This document shows positions 42,681 to 52,399 of a DNA stretch of 64,000 nucleotides, in pieces (positions within the stretch are counted from its first letter, which is position 1; every line of letters begins with the position of its first letter). Position numbers and translations under genes: made by a program. The stretch comes from Oscillospiraceae bacterium (GTDB lineage Bacteria > Bacillota > Clostridia > Oscillospirales > Oscillospiraceae). Where the stretch lies: positions 1 to 64,000 of the forward strand of contig JAAWHG010000010.1 of assembly GCA_022795735.1 (NCBI GenBank). The letters run 5' to 3'. The notes under the pieces are model-generated. The model made no database searches. It was not told where the DNA came from and saw only the letters and a program-made list of their open reading frames with translations.

Positions 42681-45439
42681 GAGAAACGTTGATCTCCTCT
42701 GCCGTGCTGATTCTGGCCCTGACGGCGCTGCGGTTCCTGTTTCGCAAGCAGATTTCCCGGCGTTTGCAATACGCCCTCTGGGGACTGGTTCTGCTACGGC
42801 TTGCCCTGCCCATTCCCCTGCCCGGGGCGCGGTTCAGCGTGATGACGGGGGCCGAACGGCTGTCCGGGCAGGTCGAAGCCGCCCGGACAGCGCCGGCCGC
42901 CTCCCCTGCCCCCACTGTCCTACCCCCCGTCTCCAATTTGACCGTACCGCCGCCCCATGTGTCCGCCCCAAGCTTCGAAGGCGGCTCCGCGACGCGCTCC
43001 GTTCCGTCAAAGGCGGACCGCCTGCTGTTCGCGTGGCTGGCCGGTATGGGGCTGACGCTGGGCTGCTTTCTGATGTCCAACCTGCGGTTCTCCCAGCGGC
43101 TCCGCCGGACCCGGACGCCGTTTGACGCCCCCGGCTGTCCGCTTCCCGTGTATGTATCGGAAGCGGCGGTTTCGCCCTGTCTGTTCGGATTGCTCCGTCC
43201 CGCCGTCTATCTGACGCCCAAGGCCGCCGGCGAGCCGGAGACACAGCTCCGGCATGTCTTGACCCATGAGCTGTGTCACTACCGGCACGGCGACCACGTG
43301 TGGTCTGCTCTGCGCTGCCTGACGCTGGCCGTCTACTGGTTCCATCCTCTGGTCTGGCTGGCGGCTGTGCTCTCCCGCGTTGACGGCGAGCAGGCCTGCG
43401 ACGAAGCCGCCATTCGCGCGTTGGGCGAGGAGCAGCGGCTGTCCTATGGAAAGACCTTGATTGATATGATAGCCGTCCGCACCGCGCCGTCCGGGCTGCT
43501 GTGCGCCGCGACCACCATGGTTTCGGGTAAACGGAGCCTCAAAAAGCGGCTGGAGCGGATTGTCCGGCGGCAACAGCCGCTGGTTTGGGCCCTGGTGGTC
43601 ATGCTGCTGCTGGCGGCGGCGCTGGTGGGGTGCACCTTTACCGGCGCGAAAGCGGACGCGCCGGCGGTCCCCGGTCAGGGGCGCAGCGTCTCCAGCTATC
43701 CCGAAATCTCCGACACGCCGGACAGCTACATCGAATACACCGAGACCGTCCAGGAGACCGAGCACATCAGCGGCTACGACATCTACCGCTATCATTACAG
43801 CGTGGATGCTTCTCCCCAGCTGACCGTCTGGGCCGAATATTGGGAGGACGGCAGCTTGGCCAGTTCCCAAGCCCTGGCCAGTCTTGCTTTGTCTGCCGGA
43901 CCGGGCGATCTCGAAGCCGGCTTTCTGGACCGGATGGATGAAGAAACCGAACTCCGAACCATTGATTTTCATTTAAAAAATCAAGAGCATCTGGTTTCCT
44001 CCTCTTTTTACATCCCGATTGGCAGCAGCTTTAATGGCCGCGCAACCTCCTGGCTCGGCAGCGGAAGCGAAAACCGCTACACCGTGACGGCAAAGGAACC
44101 CGTCATCCTGATGAGTCTGGCCTACCACCAAGCGGACAGCGGTGCGCTCCACGCCTACGACTGCAACTATCTAATGGAAAATCCCGAGGCTGTGCGGGAA
44201 TATGAACGCGCCGTTCTTGTCAAATGCGCCTTTGCCGATGAAACCGGTCGGAACTACCCACTCCCCTCTGTCCCTGCGTCAGAAGATAAAACAGTCTTAC
44301 AGCACGACTATGCGGTTACCCTCATAAAAGACGAAGAAGAACGCCCCGTTACCGGCTTCGACCCATCTCTGCCTGAGGCCGCGGTTTTTGACGGCTTGGT
44401 TAAATCCGCCGCCTGGCCCAGTACGGGAATCGCAGACCGCCCCTATGCTTTCCACATTCGCCGGACGCTGACTACGGAAGACGGACCTGAGGTCAGCGAC
44501 CACTACGCCTACCGCCTTGACGACGGAAAGGCGGCAATTATGAGCGGAACCTTTTATACCATGCTCAGCGAGGACCTAATGGCCCAGTTGGAAGAAGCGG
44601 CTGGCATCGAGCCAGGGCAGATATACAATCTGGACGCAGCAATTTCCAAAGCTATCTTGCAGCACGCCGGCGGGCAGGGCGAGCTCCAAACCGAAGCCCA
44701 CGAAGTGCTGGCAACCATTGTGGACGACCGGTCAGACGGTTCTCAGGTCACCGCCTACTGTATAGTGCTGGACCTCTCCTTTGACAGCGACGGCAAGACA
44801 TTGACGGAGACCGGCGGCAGTCATATGCCGGTTGCCATCTCCTTCTCTCAAAGCCTCGACGGAGCCTACACCCTGACCGAGTACTGGACGCCGGAGGACG
44901 GAACCTACTATGCCCCCTCCATCCGTGAAAAGTTCCCCTCCGACATTGCTGAAGACGCAATTGACACACAAAAATACGGTCTTTCCCAGTCACAGAGCTG
45001 TTATGCCCAAGCGATTGCCTGGTTTGGACTGGATCTTACAGAGGAAATTGCCGGACGGATTGCAGTCCTCTGCGAAACGCCAAACTGGGAGGAACCGTCC
45101 CCCTATGTTGAACCGGGTTATCTGGACTACCGGCAGCTTTTATTTTACGGAGACGAGACACTCCGCTATGTATTCGGCGAATTTCTCAAGGGCAACCAGT
45201 CCGGCGAACGGGCCCATGTCCTCCACCGGCTCATGCAAGAACTGCTCGGCGGAGAAAATATAGGCGCCGAGGCGGACAATGGACAGGACTATTTTGACCA
45301 GTGGAAAGCGTCTGTTCTTCAACGCTACGAGTCCAACGGCCTGTACTATTTTCGCGAACACGCACCCAAGAGCTATCTCCTGCTGGACGTCATGGGTATG
45401 ACACGGCCCCAGGTCATGGACGCGCCGGCCCTCAATTAA
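42677..45439 (+). CDS. M56-family membrane metallopeptidase receptor (BlaR1-like) with large novel C-terminal region
   Basis: 920 residues. Membrane helices at about 5-22, 32-48, 115-133 and 303-318; the zinc protease site HELCH at 197-201 faces the cytoplasm, with the downstream acid in DGEQACDEAAI. In BlaR1 this protease is activated by an outer penicillin-binding domain of about 250 residues. Here about 590 residues follow the last helix and show no S-x-x-K/KTG arrangement. Recognisable only is the segment FTLTEYW-like TLTEYWTPEDGTYYAPSI near 735, seen in other clostridial M56 proteins. The signal sensed is unknown. Confidence 0.88.
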   Translation: MRETLISSAVLILALTALRFLFRKQISRRLQYALWGLVLLRLALPIPLPGARFSVMTGAERLSGQVEAARTAPAASPAPTVLPPVSNLTVPPPHVSAPSFEGGSATRSVPSKADRLLFAWLAGMGLTLGCFLMSNLRFSQRLRRTRTPFDAPGCPLPVYVSEAAVSPCLFGLLRPAVYLTPKAAGEPETQLRHVLTHELCHYRHGDHVWSALRCLTLAVYWFHPLVWLAAVLSRVDGEQACDEAAIRALGEEQRLSYGKTLIDMIAVRTAPSGLLCAATTMVSGKRSLKKRLERIVRRQQPLVWALVVMLLLAAALVGCTFTGAKADAPAVPGQGRSVSSYPEISDTPDSYIEYTETVQETEHISGYDIYRYHYSVDASPQLTVWAEYWEDGSLASSQALASLALSAGPGDLEAGFLDRMDEETELRTIDFHLKNQEHLVSSSFYIPIGSSFNGRATSWLGSGSENRYTVTAKEPVILMSLAYHQADSGALHAYDCNYLMENPEAVREYERAVLVKCAFADETGRNYPLPSVPASEDKTVLQHDYAVTLIKDEEERPVTGFDPSLPEAAVFDGLVKSAAWPSTGIADRPYAFHIRRTLTTEDGPEVSDHYAYRLDDGKAAIMSGTFYTMLSEDLMAQLEEAAGIEPGQIYNLDAAISKAILQHAGGQGELQTEAHEVLATIVDDRSDGSQVTAYCIVLDLSFDSDGKTLTETGGSHMPVAISFSQSLDGAYTLTEYWTPEDGTYYAPSIREKFPSDIAEDAIDTQKYGLSQSQSCYAQAIAWFGLDLTEEIAGRIAVLCETPNWEEPSPYVEPGYLDYRQLLFYGDETLRYVFGEFLKGNQSGERAHVLHRLMQELLGGENIGAEADNGQDYFDQWKASVLQRYESNGLYYFREHAPKSYLLLDVMGMTRPQVMDAPALN

Positions 45440-45450
45440 ACATACGCAAG

Positions 45451-45483
45451 GAAGCAGACGGGACAGCGTATCCCGTCTGCTTC
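45451..45483. terminator. Hairpin between the M56 gene and spo0A
   Basis: Perfect 13-bp stem (GAAGCAGACGGGA / TCCCGTCTGCTTC), 7-base loop, between converging genes; no long T run. Confidence 0.65.
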
Positions 45484-45508
45484 TCTGTCCGGCGTCCGCC
45501 GGTGTGTA

Positions 45509-46288
45509 TCAGCCGATTTTACCCCGGGTCTCCATGTCCTTGATCTGAAGCTGAAGCTTGTCTGCGATCAGCGCGATAAATTCCGAGTTGGTGGGTTTTC
45601 CCTTGGTGTTGCTGACCGTGTAGCCGAAAAAGCTCTGGAGGGTTTCCAGGTCGCCCCGGTCCCACGCCACCTCAATGGCGTGCCGGATGGCCCGTTCCAC
45701 CCGCGACGGCGTGGTCGAGAAGGTCTTTGCCACCTGAGGATAGAGCACCTTGGTGATCGCGTTAATCACGTCCATGTCGCGCACCGCGATCATAATGGCC
45801 TCCCGCAGGTATTGATACCCCTTGATGTGGGCCGGAACGCCGATTTCATGGATGATCGACGTCACCATAGCCTCCACGTTGATTTCCTGCCGCCGCCCGG
45901 CCTGACTCCGGCGGCCAGCCTCCAGCATTTCGGCCACATGGGAGGCCACCGTGGCCGCGTCGCAGGGCTTGCGCAGAAAATACTGCACCCCCAGCTCCGC
46001 CCCAAGCTGCGCCACATAGTCGGTCAGGAAACTACACGTCGCCAGCGTCATCGGCCGTTTCTCCAAAGCGGCCGCCTCACGCAGTACGCGCAAACCATCC
46101 ATCCCGGGCAGCGCCAGGTCCAGTATCAAAACCTCTGGCGACAACTCCCGCAAAAGCTCCGCGGCCCGCGTTCCATCCTGCACAACCGCCGCCACTTCGC
46201 ATTCCCCGCCCCGTTCCAACGCCTGGCGCAGATGCTCGCCGAAATCCTCACTGCTGTCGGCGATCAACGTTCTAATTCGTTTTTCCAT
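45509..46288 (-). CDS. spo0A: Sporulation master regulator Spo0A
   Basis: 259 residues: receiver domain 1-120 with phospho-acceptor Asp57 ([12 protein letters not shown]) and a C-terminal effector domain (about 140-255) whose recognition helix is in [18 protein letters not shown]. The acidic pocket reads ADSSEDF, so only Asp11 remains of the usual Asp pair, a variant common in this bacterial family. Phosphorylated Spo0A commits the cell to sporulation. Two GTCGAA motifs one helical turn apart lie about 145 bases upstream. It is monocistronic; the usual spoIVB neighbour is absent. Confidence 0.96.
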   Translation of the reverse strand: MEKRIRTLIADSSEDFGEHLRQALERGGECEVAAVVQDGTRAAELLRELSPEVLILDLALPGMDGLRVLREAAALEKRPMTLATCSFLTDYVAQLGAELGVQYFLRKPCDAATVASHVAEMLEAGRRSQAGRRQEINVEAMVTSIIHEIGVPAHIKGYQYLREAIMIAVRDMDVINAITKVLYPQVAKTFSTTPSRVERAIRHAIEVAWDRGDLETLQSFFGYTVSNTKGKPTNSEFIALIADKLQLQIKDMETRGKIG

Positions 46289-46432
46289 CCTTGAACACTC
46301 TCCTAACTCATTTATGACTCAGGCTCTCTTTCTTCTGCCGCTATCGGATTCCTCTCAAATCCGGAGTATCTACAATTTACCATAAAACCCACTTTATTGC
46401 AAGAGACGCAATTCAAAATAACAGATTTTTCG

Positions 46433-46448
46433 TTCGACGACATTCGAC
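46433..46448 (-). promoter_or_regulatory. Tandem candidate Spo0A boxes
   Basis: On the minus strand GTCGAA occurs twice, 10 bases apart (one helical turn), in an A/T-rich setting. The Spo0A box core is TGTCGAA. This suggests autoregulation of spo0A, as in other spore formers. Confidence 0.4.
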
Positions 46449-46552
46449 TTTTTAGAGAATTATCGTTGTTTTCCCACTTTTTGGAACATTCGCATTTCCA
46501 GCCAAATCTTCATATAATAGGCTTATTCTGAAAAAAGAAGGGGGAATCTGCC

Positions 46553-46581
46553 TTGCAAATGTCTCCGCAATACGTTATAAT
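46553..46581 (+). promoter_or_regulatory. Sigma-A promoter for the CDF transporter
   Basis: TTGCAA, 17 bases, perfect TATAAT, 34 bases before the start codon. Confidence 0.8.
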
Positions 46582-46615
46582 ACAGCAGCCATTATGAATA
46601 AAGGGGGTATCCGTT

Positions 46616-47788
46616 ATGACTGAGCTCCTGCCTCGCCTGTTTATCAAGAACCACCAGAACCACGACGATCCCGCCGTGCGCTCCGCCTACGGAAAACTGG
46701 CCGGCATCGTTGGTATTGTCTGCAACATCCTGCTCTTTGCCGCCAAACTGATTGCCGGCCTGGTCTCGGGCAGCGTCTCCATCACCGCCGACGCCGTAAA
46801 CAACCTCTCCGACGCCTCCGGTTCGGTGGTCACCCTGCTCGGCTTCAAGCTGGCCGAAAAGCCCGCCGACAAGGGACACCCCTACGGTCATGCCCGAATG
46901 GAATATCTCAGCGGCCTGACCGTCGCCGTCCTCATCCTGCTCATCGGTCTGGAGCTGGCGAAAACCTCCTTCCATAAGATTCTGCACCCCTCCCCTGTCG
47001 AGTTCTCAGCCGCCCTTGTGGTGGTGCTCGACATCTCCATTTTGGTTAAAATATGGCTGGCCCACTTCAACCGCCGCCTGGGCTCTCAGATTGGCTCGGA
47101 AACCCTGACCGCCACCGCCGCCGACAGCCGCAACGACGTCCTCGCCACCGCCGCCGTCCTCCTCGCCTGCGTCGTTAGCAAGCTCACCAACTGGGCAATC
47201 GACGGCTACGCGGGCTTTCTGGTGGCGCTGTTCATCCTATGGAGCGGCGTGGGCATCATCAAGGACACCGTCGATCCCCTTCTGGGCGAGGCCCCAAACC
47301 CCGAGCTGGTCCGCATGGTGGGCCGCGAGATCAGCGGCTATGACAAGGTCCTGGGCCTGCACGACCTGATGGTCCACGACTACGGCCCGGGCCGCCGCTT
47401 CGCCTCGGTCCACGTGGAAATGGACAGCCGGGAGGACCCCCTCGTCTGCCATGAGATTATCGACGGCATTGAGCGGGATTTCCTGGAAAAGCACAACATT
47501 CATCTGGTCGTTCACTACGACCCGCTGGTGATGGACGACGAGGAGCTCAATCACATGCGCGCCCTGGTGGAGGAGGCCATTCAAGGCATCGACCAGCGCT
47601 TCTCGCTCCACGACTTCCGCATGGTGCGCGGCCCCTCCCATACCAACCTGATTTTCGATCTCGCCATTCCCTACGAGTCCGATGGGGAACGGGACGAAAT
47701 CCTCAGAAAAATAGACGAATGTATACAGTTTGAGGACAGCAAATACCACGCGGTGGTCACCTTTGACGATTTCGCCCGAAACGAATAG
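46616..47788 (+). CDS. Cation diffusion facilitator family metal transporter
   Basis: A proton-coupled exporter of zinc, iron or manganese. 390 residues: six membrane helices (from about residue 30 to 205), the family motif SVSITADAVNNLSDASGS, HPYGHARMEYL, and SRNDVLATAAVL in the second metal site; the cytoplasmic C-terminal domain runs from about 215 with an extension to 390. Metal-site residues are present. RBS AAGGGGG. It lies alone with its own promoter, and its metal cannot be told from sequence. Confidence 0.93.
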   Translation: MTELLPRLFIKNHQNHDDPAVRSAYGKLAGIVGIVCNILLFAAKLIAGLVSGSVSITADAVNNLSDASGSVVTLLGFKLAEKPADKGHPYGHARMEYLSGLTVAVLILLIGLELAKTSFHKILHPSPVEFSAALVVVLDISILVKIWLAHFNRRLGSQIGSETLTATAADSRNDVLATAAVLLACVVSKLTNWAIDGYAGFLVALFILWSGVGIIKDTVDPLLGEAPNPELVRMVGREISGYDKVLGLHDLMVHDYGPGRRFASVHVEMDSREDPLVCHEIIDGIERDFLEKHNIHLVVHYDPLVMDDEELNHMRALVEEAIQGIDQRFSLHDFRMVRGPSHTNLIFDLAIPYESDGERDEILRKIDECIQFEDSKYHAVVTFDDFARNE

Positions 47789-47795
47789 ATTTTGC

Positions 47796-47824
47796 TTGAC
47801 AACCAGCCTTCCAGCCGCTATGAT
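47796..47824 (+). promoter_or_regulatory. Sigma-A promoter for the ileS T-box transcript
   Basis: TTGACA, 17 bases, TATGAT, about 25 bases before the T-box RNA. Confidence 0.8.
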
Positions 47825-47849
47825 AATTTTGATTTAAATAAAATGCGAT

Positions 47850-48082
47850 GAACGGGACGAGTAACCCGGTCCAGCGCCTGCAGAGAGCTGCCGGACGGTG
47901 CGAGGCAGCGGCAAAGGCCGGACGAAGATCCCCCGTGAGCTGCCGCCTGAACGTTTGTGTAGGGCGTGCCGGTTGGCGTCCGATATTGCGCCGGACGAGT
48001 GGCCGGACCTCCGGCAACGAGAGTGGTACCGCAGAGGTTCTTTTGCCTTTGTCTCTTGATTTTGGGAGACAAAGGCTTTTTT
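47850..48082 (+). promoter_or_regulatory. T-box riboswitch controlling ileS
   Basis: A tRNA-sensing leader. Stem I begins near GAACGGGACGAGTAAC (GA and AGTA elements); the specifier is ATC (47928-47930, in GAAGATCCCC), an isoleucine codon; the T-box sequence AGAGTGGTACCGCAG is at 48020-48034, with TGGT matching the ACCA end of tRNA-Ile. A terminator follows. Uncharged tRNA-Ile stabilises the antiterminator so ileS is transcribed. Confidence 0.92.
48045..48082 (+). terminator. Regulated terminator of the ileS T-box
   Basis: 11-bp stem (GCCTTTGTCTC / GAGACAAAGGC) followed by six T; the 5' flank overlaps the T-box antiterminator region. Confidence 0.85.
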
Positions 48083-48135
48083 CTTGTCAAAGAAGCAAAA
48101 TGAAAACAGCCATGTGCAAACGGAGGAATACACCC

Positions 48136-50895
48136 ATGGACTACAATAAGACCATCAACCTGCCCCAGACCGATTTTCCCATGCGGGCCGGTCTGCCCAA
48201 GAAGGAGCCCGAGCTGTTGGAGCGCTGGGCCAAGATCGACGTCTACGCCGAACTGCTGAAGAAAAACGAGGGCAAGCCCCGCTTTTCGCTCCACGACGGC
48301 CCTCCCTTCTCCAACGGCGGCCTGCATATGGGCCACGCCCTCAACAAATCCCTCAAGGACTTCATTGTCCGTTCCTACGCCATGCGGGGCCGCTACACCC
48401 CCTATATTCCCGGATGGGACAACCACGGCATGCCCATCGAGTCGGCCATCATCAAACAGAACAAGCTCAACCGCAAGGCCATGTCGGTCCCCGAGTTCCG
48501 CTCGGCCTGCCATGATTTCGCCCAGCACTATATCGACGTGCAGATGGACGGTTTCAAGCGTATGGGCATCATCGGCGACTGGGAGCACCCCTATAAGACC
48601 ATGGACCCCAGCTTTGAGAGCGAGGAGGTCAAGGTCTTCGGTGAAATGTACAAAAAGGGCTACATCTACAAGGGCCTCAAGCCGGTTTACTGGTGCCCAA
48701 AGGATGAAACCGCCCTCGCAGAGGCCGAGATTGAGTATCAGGAAGACCCCTGTACCACCGTCTACGTCAAGTTTCCCATGCACGACGACCAGGGCAAGCT
48801 GTCCGGCTTTGACCAGGCAAAGCTCTTCTTTGTGATCTGGACCACCACCATCTGGACCCTGCCCGGCAACCTCGCCATCGCCCTGCATCCCCGCGACAGC
48901 TACGCCCTGGTCAAGACCCCCGGCGGAGAGGTCTATATCATGGCTGAGGCCCTGGTTGAAAAGGTCATGGGCGTGGCCGGCATCGAGGGCTATGAGATTG
49001 TCGAAACCCACCCCGGCGCCTTCTTTGAAAACATGCTGGCCAGCCATCCCTTCCTGCCCAAGACCTCCCGGCTTGTCGTAGCCGAGTATGTCACCATGGA
49101 CTCGGGCACCGGCTGCGTCCACACCGCCCCCGGCTTCGGCGCGGACGACTACCAGACCTGTATGCGCTACGGCATGGACATGGTGGTCCCCGTGGACGAC
49201 CGGGGCCGCCACACCGACTACGCCGGGAAATATGCCGGCTTGAAGACCGAGGAATCCAATCCCGTCATTCTGGCCGACCTCAAAGAGAGCGGCCTCCTGC
49301 TCGCCAGCGAGGACATTGTCCACTCCTACCCCCACTGCTGGCGCTGCAAGAATCCCATTATTTTCCGCGCCACCCCCCAGTGGTTCTGCTCGGTGGACGC
49401 CTTTAAAGATACCGCCGTCGCCGCCACCGACGGCGTGCGCTGGGTTCCGGCCTGGGGTAAGGACCGGATGATCTCCATGATTCGCGAACGCGCCGACTGG
49501 TGTATCTCCCGCCAGCGCCGCTGGGGCCTCCCCATCCCGGTGTTCTATTGTTGCAATTGCGGCAAGCCGGTCTGCACCGACGGCACCATCCAGGCGGCCA
49601 GCGCTCTGTTCGCGGAGAAGGGCTCCAACGCCTGGTACGAGCTGGACGCCGCCGAAATTCTTCCCCAGGACTTTGCCTGCCCCCACTGCGGCGAGAGCGG
49701 CGGCTTTACCAAGGAAGAGGACACCTTGGACGGCTGGTTTGACTCCGGCTCCACCCATTACGCCTCTATGAAAAAGGACCAGGGCTTCTGGCCCGCCGAC
49801 GTGTATCTGGAAGGTCTGGACCAATACCGGGGCTGGTTCCAAAGCTCGCTGCTCACCGCTGTCGGCGCATTCGGCCAGGGCGCGCCCTTTCAGGAGTGCG
49901 TCACCCACGGCTGGACCGTGGACGGCGACGGCAAGGCCATGCACAAGTCGCTGGGCAACGGCGTCGATCCTTACGACATTTTCAACAAGTACGGCGCGGA
50001 CATGGTTCGCCTTTGGGCCGCCTCCTCCGACTACCACGCCGACGTGCGCTGTTCGGACAAAATCTTCAAGCAAATCTCCCAAAACTATTTGAAGTTCCGC
50101 AACACCGCCCGGTACTGCCTCGGCAACCTGAACGGCTTCGACCCCAACCATCTGACCGGCCCCGCCGAAATGCTGGAGCTCGACCGCTGGGCCGTCACCA
50201 AGCTAAACGCCCTGATTGAGAAATGCTTCAAAGCCTACGACGACTATGAGTTCAACGCCGTGACCCATGCGGTCAACGATTTCTGTGTTGTCGATCTTTC
50301 CAGCTTCTATCTGGACGTGGTCAAGGACCGGCTCTACTGTGAGAAAACGGACGGACCGGAGCGCCGGAGCGCCCAAACCGCCCTCTTCCTGATTTTGGAC
50401 ACCATGACCAAGATCATGGCCCCCATTCTGGCCTTCACCTCTGACGAAATCTGGCTGTCCATGCCCCACCGCAGCAGCGACGACAGCCGCAATGTGCTCT
50501 TTAACGACATGAACCAGCCCTTCGCCGGCTACGCGCTGGACGGCGACGCCATGAAAAAGTGGGAGCAGATTATCGCGGTCCGCAGCGTGGTCAACGGCGA
50601 GCTGGAAACCGCCCGCGCCGCCAAGCAGATTGGCAAAAGCCTGGAGGCGCAGGCTAAGCTGACCGTCGGCCCGGATGAGGCGCTGTTGGCTGGGCTCGAC
50701 CCGGCGGAGCTGGCCGACCTGTTTATTGTCTCCCAGGTCGAAGTCCGTCAGGGCGACGGCCTTTCGGTCGCCGTCTCCCCCGCCGAAGGCGCCAAGTGCG
50801 AGCGCTGCTGGAAGCAGGACCCGAAAGTCGGCGGCAGCGCCGCCCACCCGACCCTTTGCCCGCGCTGCGCCAGGGTCGTGGAAACCATGATGTAG
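48136..50895 (+). CDS. ileS: Isoleucyl-tRNA synthetase
   Basis: Charges tRNA-Ile. 919 residues: class I catalytic core with HIGH as HMGH (GLHMGHALN) and the KMSKS loop as AMHKS (GKAMHKSLGN); CP1 editing domain (about 190-400); C-terminal zinc site CERCWKQ...CPRC. ATG chosen with CGGAGGAA 8 bases upstream; a long upstream reading frame through the T-box is not real. The altered KMSKS is found in other clostridial IleS. xylB starts 16 bases after its stop. Confidence 0.96.
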   Translation: MDYNKTINLPQTDFPMRAGLPKKEPELLERWAKIDVYAELLKKNEGKPRFSLHDGPPFSNGGLHMGHALNKSLKDFIVRSYAMRGRYTPYIPGWDNHGMPIESAIIKQNKLNRKAMSVPEFRSACHDFAQHYIDVQMDGFKRMGIIGDWEHPYKTMDPSFESEEVKVFGEMYKKGYIYKGLKPVYWCPKDETALAEAEIEYQEDPCTTVYVKFPMHDDQGKLSGFDQAKLFFVIWTTTIWTLPGNLAIALHPRDSYALVKTPGGEVYIMAEALVEKVMGVAGIEGYEIVETHPGAFFENMLASHPFLPKTSRLVVAEYVTMDSGTGCVHTAPGFGADDYQTCMRYGMDMVVPVDDRGRHTDYAGKYAGLKTEESNPVILADLKESGLLLASEDIVHSYPHCWRCKNPIIFRATPQWFCSVDAFKDTAVAATDGVRWVPAWGKDRMISMIRERADWCISRQRRWGLPIPVFYCCNCGKPVCTDGTIQAASALFAEKGSNAWYELDAAEILPQDFACPHCGESGGFTKEEDTLDGWFDSGSTHYASMKKDQGFWPADVYLEGLDQYRGWFQSSLLTAVGAFGQGAPFQECVTHGWTVDGDGKAMHKSLGNGVDPYDIFNKYGADMVRLWAASSDYHADVRCSDKIFKQISQNYLKFRNTARYCLGNLNGFDPNHLTGPAEMLELDRWAVTKLNALIEKCFKAYDDYEFNAVTHAVNDFCVVDLSSFYLDVVKDRLYCEKTDGPERRSAQTALFLILDTMTKIMAPILAFTSDEIWLSMPHRSSDDSRNVLFNDMNQPFAGYALDGDAMKKWEQIIAVRSVVNGELETARAAKQIGKSLEAQAKLTVGPDEALLAGLDPAELADLFIVSQVEVRQGDGLSVAVSPAEGAKCERCWKQDPKVGGSAAHPTLCPRCARVVETMM

Positions 50896-50911
50896 AAGAA
50901 AGGAGATCGTT

Positions 50912-52387
50912 ATGTTATATATTGGCATCGACCTTGGCACCTCAGCGGTCAAGCTGCTGCTGATGGACAACACCGGCGCGATTCAAAACGTCGTCTCCAA
51001 GGAATATCCCCTGGAGTTCCCCCAGCCCGGCTGGAGCCAGCAGCGGCCGGAGGATTGGATGGACGCCGTTCTCGCCGGCGTACCCGAGCTGCTCAAAGGG
51101 TTTGACGCCTCCCAGGTGGCCGGCATCGGCGCGGGCGGCCAGATGCACGGACTCGTTGTGCTCGACGAGCACGACAAGGTACTGCGTCCCGCCATTCTTT
51201 GGAACGACGGACGCACCGCCAAGGAGGTTGACTACCTCAACAATCAGATTGGACGGGACAAGCTGAGCCGCTACACCGCCAATATCGCCTTCGCCGGATT
51301 TACCGCCCCCAAGCTGCTGTGGATGCGGGAAAATGAGCCCAAACTGTTTGCCAAGATTTCCAAGATTATGCTGCCCAAGGACTATATCAACTATATGCTC
51401 ACCGGCGTCCACTGCACCGACGTTTCCGACGCCTCCGGCATGCTGACCTTCGACGTACAGCACAAGCGTTGGTCCTGGGAAATGCTGGACGTCTGCGGCG
51501 TCCGGGAAGCCCAGATGGCAAAGGTCTTTGAATCCTATGAACCGGTGGGCCGGCTGCTGCCCAAGATGGCCGAAAAGCTGGGACTGCCCGAGTCAGTTGT
51601 GGTCTGCGCCGGAGCCGGGGACAACGCCGCCGCCGCCGTCGGCACAGGAACCGTCGGCGAGGGAGCCTGCAATATCTCGCTGGGCACCTCGGGCACCATT
51701 TTCATCTCGTCGGAACGCTTTGGCGTCGATCCCAACAACGCGCTCCACGCCTTTGCCCACGCCGACGGCCACTACCATCTGATGGGCTGCATGCTCTCCG
51801 CCGCGAGCTGCAACAAGTGGCTGATGGAGGACATTTTCAAAACCTCGGATTACACCGGGGAGCAGGCCGCCATTCCGGCGGACAGTCTGGGCCGCAACCA
51901 CGTCTTCTTCCTCCCCTACCTCATGGGCGAACGCAGTCCCATCAACGACACCAACGCCCGCGGCACCTTCACCGGCATGACCATGGACACCACCCGCGCC
52001 GACCTGACGCTGGCGGTGCTGGAGGGCGTGGCCTTCGCCATTCGGGACAGCTTTGAGGTCGCCAAATCCCTGGGCATTCATATTACGCGCAGCAAAATCT
52101 GCGGCGGCGGGGCCAAGTCGCCGCTGTGGAAGCGGATTTTCGCCAACGTGTTGGGCGTCAAGCTGGACATCGTCGAGAGTGAACAGGGCCCCGGTATGGG
52201 CGGCGCTATGCTGGCGATGGTGGCCTGTGGCGAATACAAGAGCGTGGCCGATGTCTGTGAAAAGCTGGTGCGGGTGGTGGACACCGTCGAGCCCGACCCG
52301 GAGCTGACCGCCCTCTATGAGGCGCGCTACCAGCAGTTCCGCAAGCTCTACCCCGCGCTGAAACCGGTATTTTCCGAGATTCATTGA
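50912..52387 (+). CDS. xylB: Xylulokinase-like FGGY carbohydrate kinase
   Basis: 491 residues; opens with IGIDLGTSAVKLLLMD, then GQMHGLVVLDE, WNDGRT and a C-terminal GGGAKSPLWKR ATP-site motif, typical of D-xylulokinase. It would make D-xylulose 5-phosphate. RBS AAAGGAG. Directly behind ileS with no terminator, it may be partly under T-box control. With AraD encoded in the other arm it may serve L-arabinose or D-xylose use; as some FGGY kinases of this type act on L-ribulose, the substrate is not fixed. Confidence 0.9.
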   Translation: MLYIGIDLGTSAVKLLLMDNTGAIQNVVSKEYPLEFPQPGWSQQRPEDWMDAVLAGVPELLKGFDASQVAGIGAGGQMHGLVVLDEHDKVLRPAILWNDGRTAKEVDYLNNQIGRDKLSRYTANIAFAGFTAPKLLWMRENEPKLFAKISKIMLPKDYINYMLTGVHCTDVSDASGMLTFDVQHKRWSWEMLDVCGVREAQMAKVFESYEPVGRLLPKMAEKLGLPESVVVCAGAGDNAAAAVGTGTVGEGACNISLGTSGTIFISSERFGVDPNNALHAFAHADGHYHLMGCMLSAASCNKWLMEDIFKTSDYTGEQAAIPADSLGRNHVFFLPYLMGERSPINDTNARGTFTGMTMDTTRADLTLAVLEGVAFAIRDSFEVAKSLGIHITRSKICGGGAKSPLWKRIFANVLGVKLDIVESEQGPGMGGAMLAMVACGEYKSVADVCEKLVRVVDTVEPDPELTALYEARYQQFRKLYPALKPVFSEIH

Positions 52388-52399
52388 GGAGGCCCCGCC

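Larger units (their letters stand above)
46289..46615. other. Divergent control region between spo0A and the CDF transporter
   Basis: 327 bases without a gene. Leftward part: tandem candidate 0A boxes (46433-46448) and a possible spo0A promoter (TTGCAA-17-TAAATT on the minus strand near 46370-46410). Rightward part: the CDF promoter at 46553-46581. A/T tracts fill the middle. Confidence 0.6.

Noticed and set aside
47818-50151. 777-codon open frame antisense to ileS
   Set aside because: A G+C-rich codon-bias shadow of ileS that also crosses the T-box leader.
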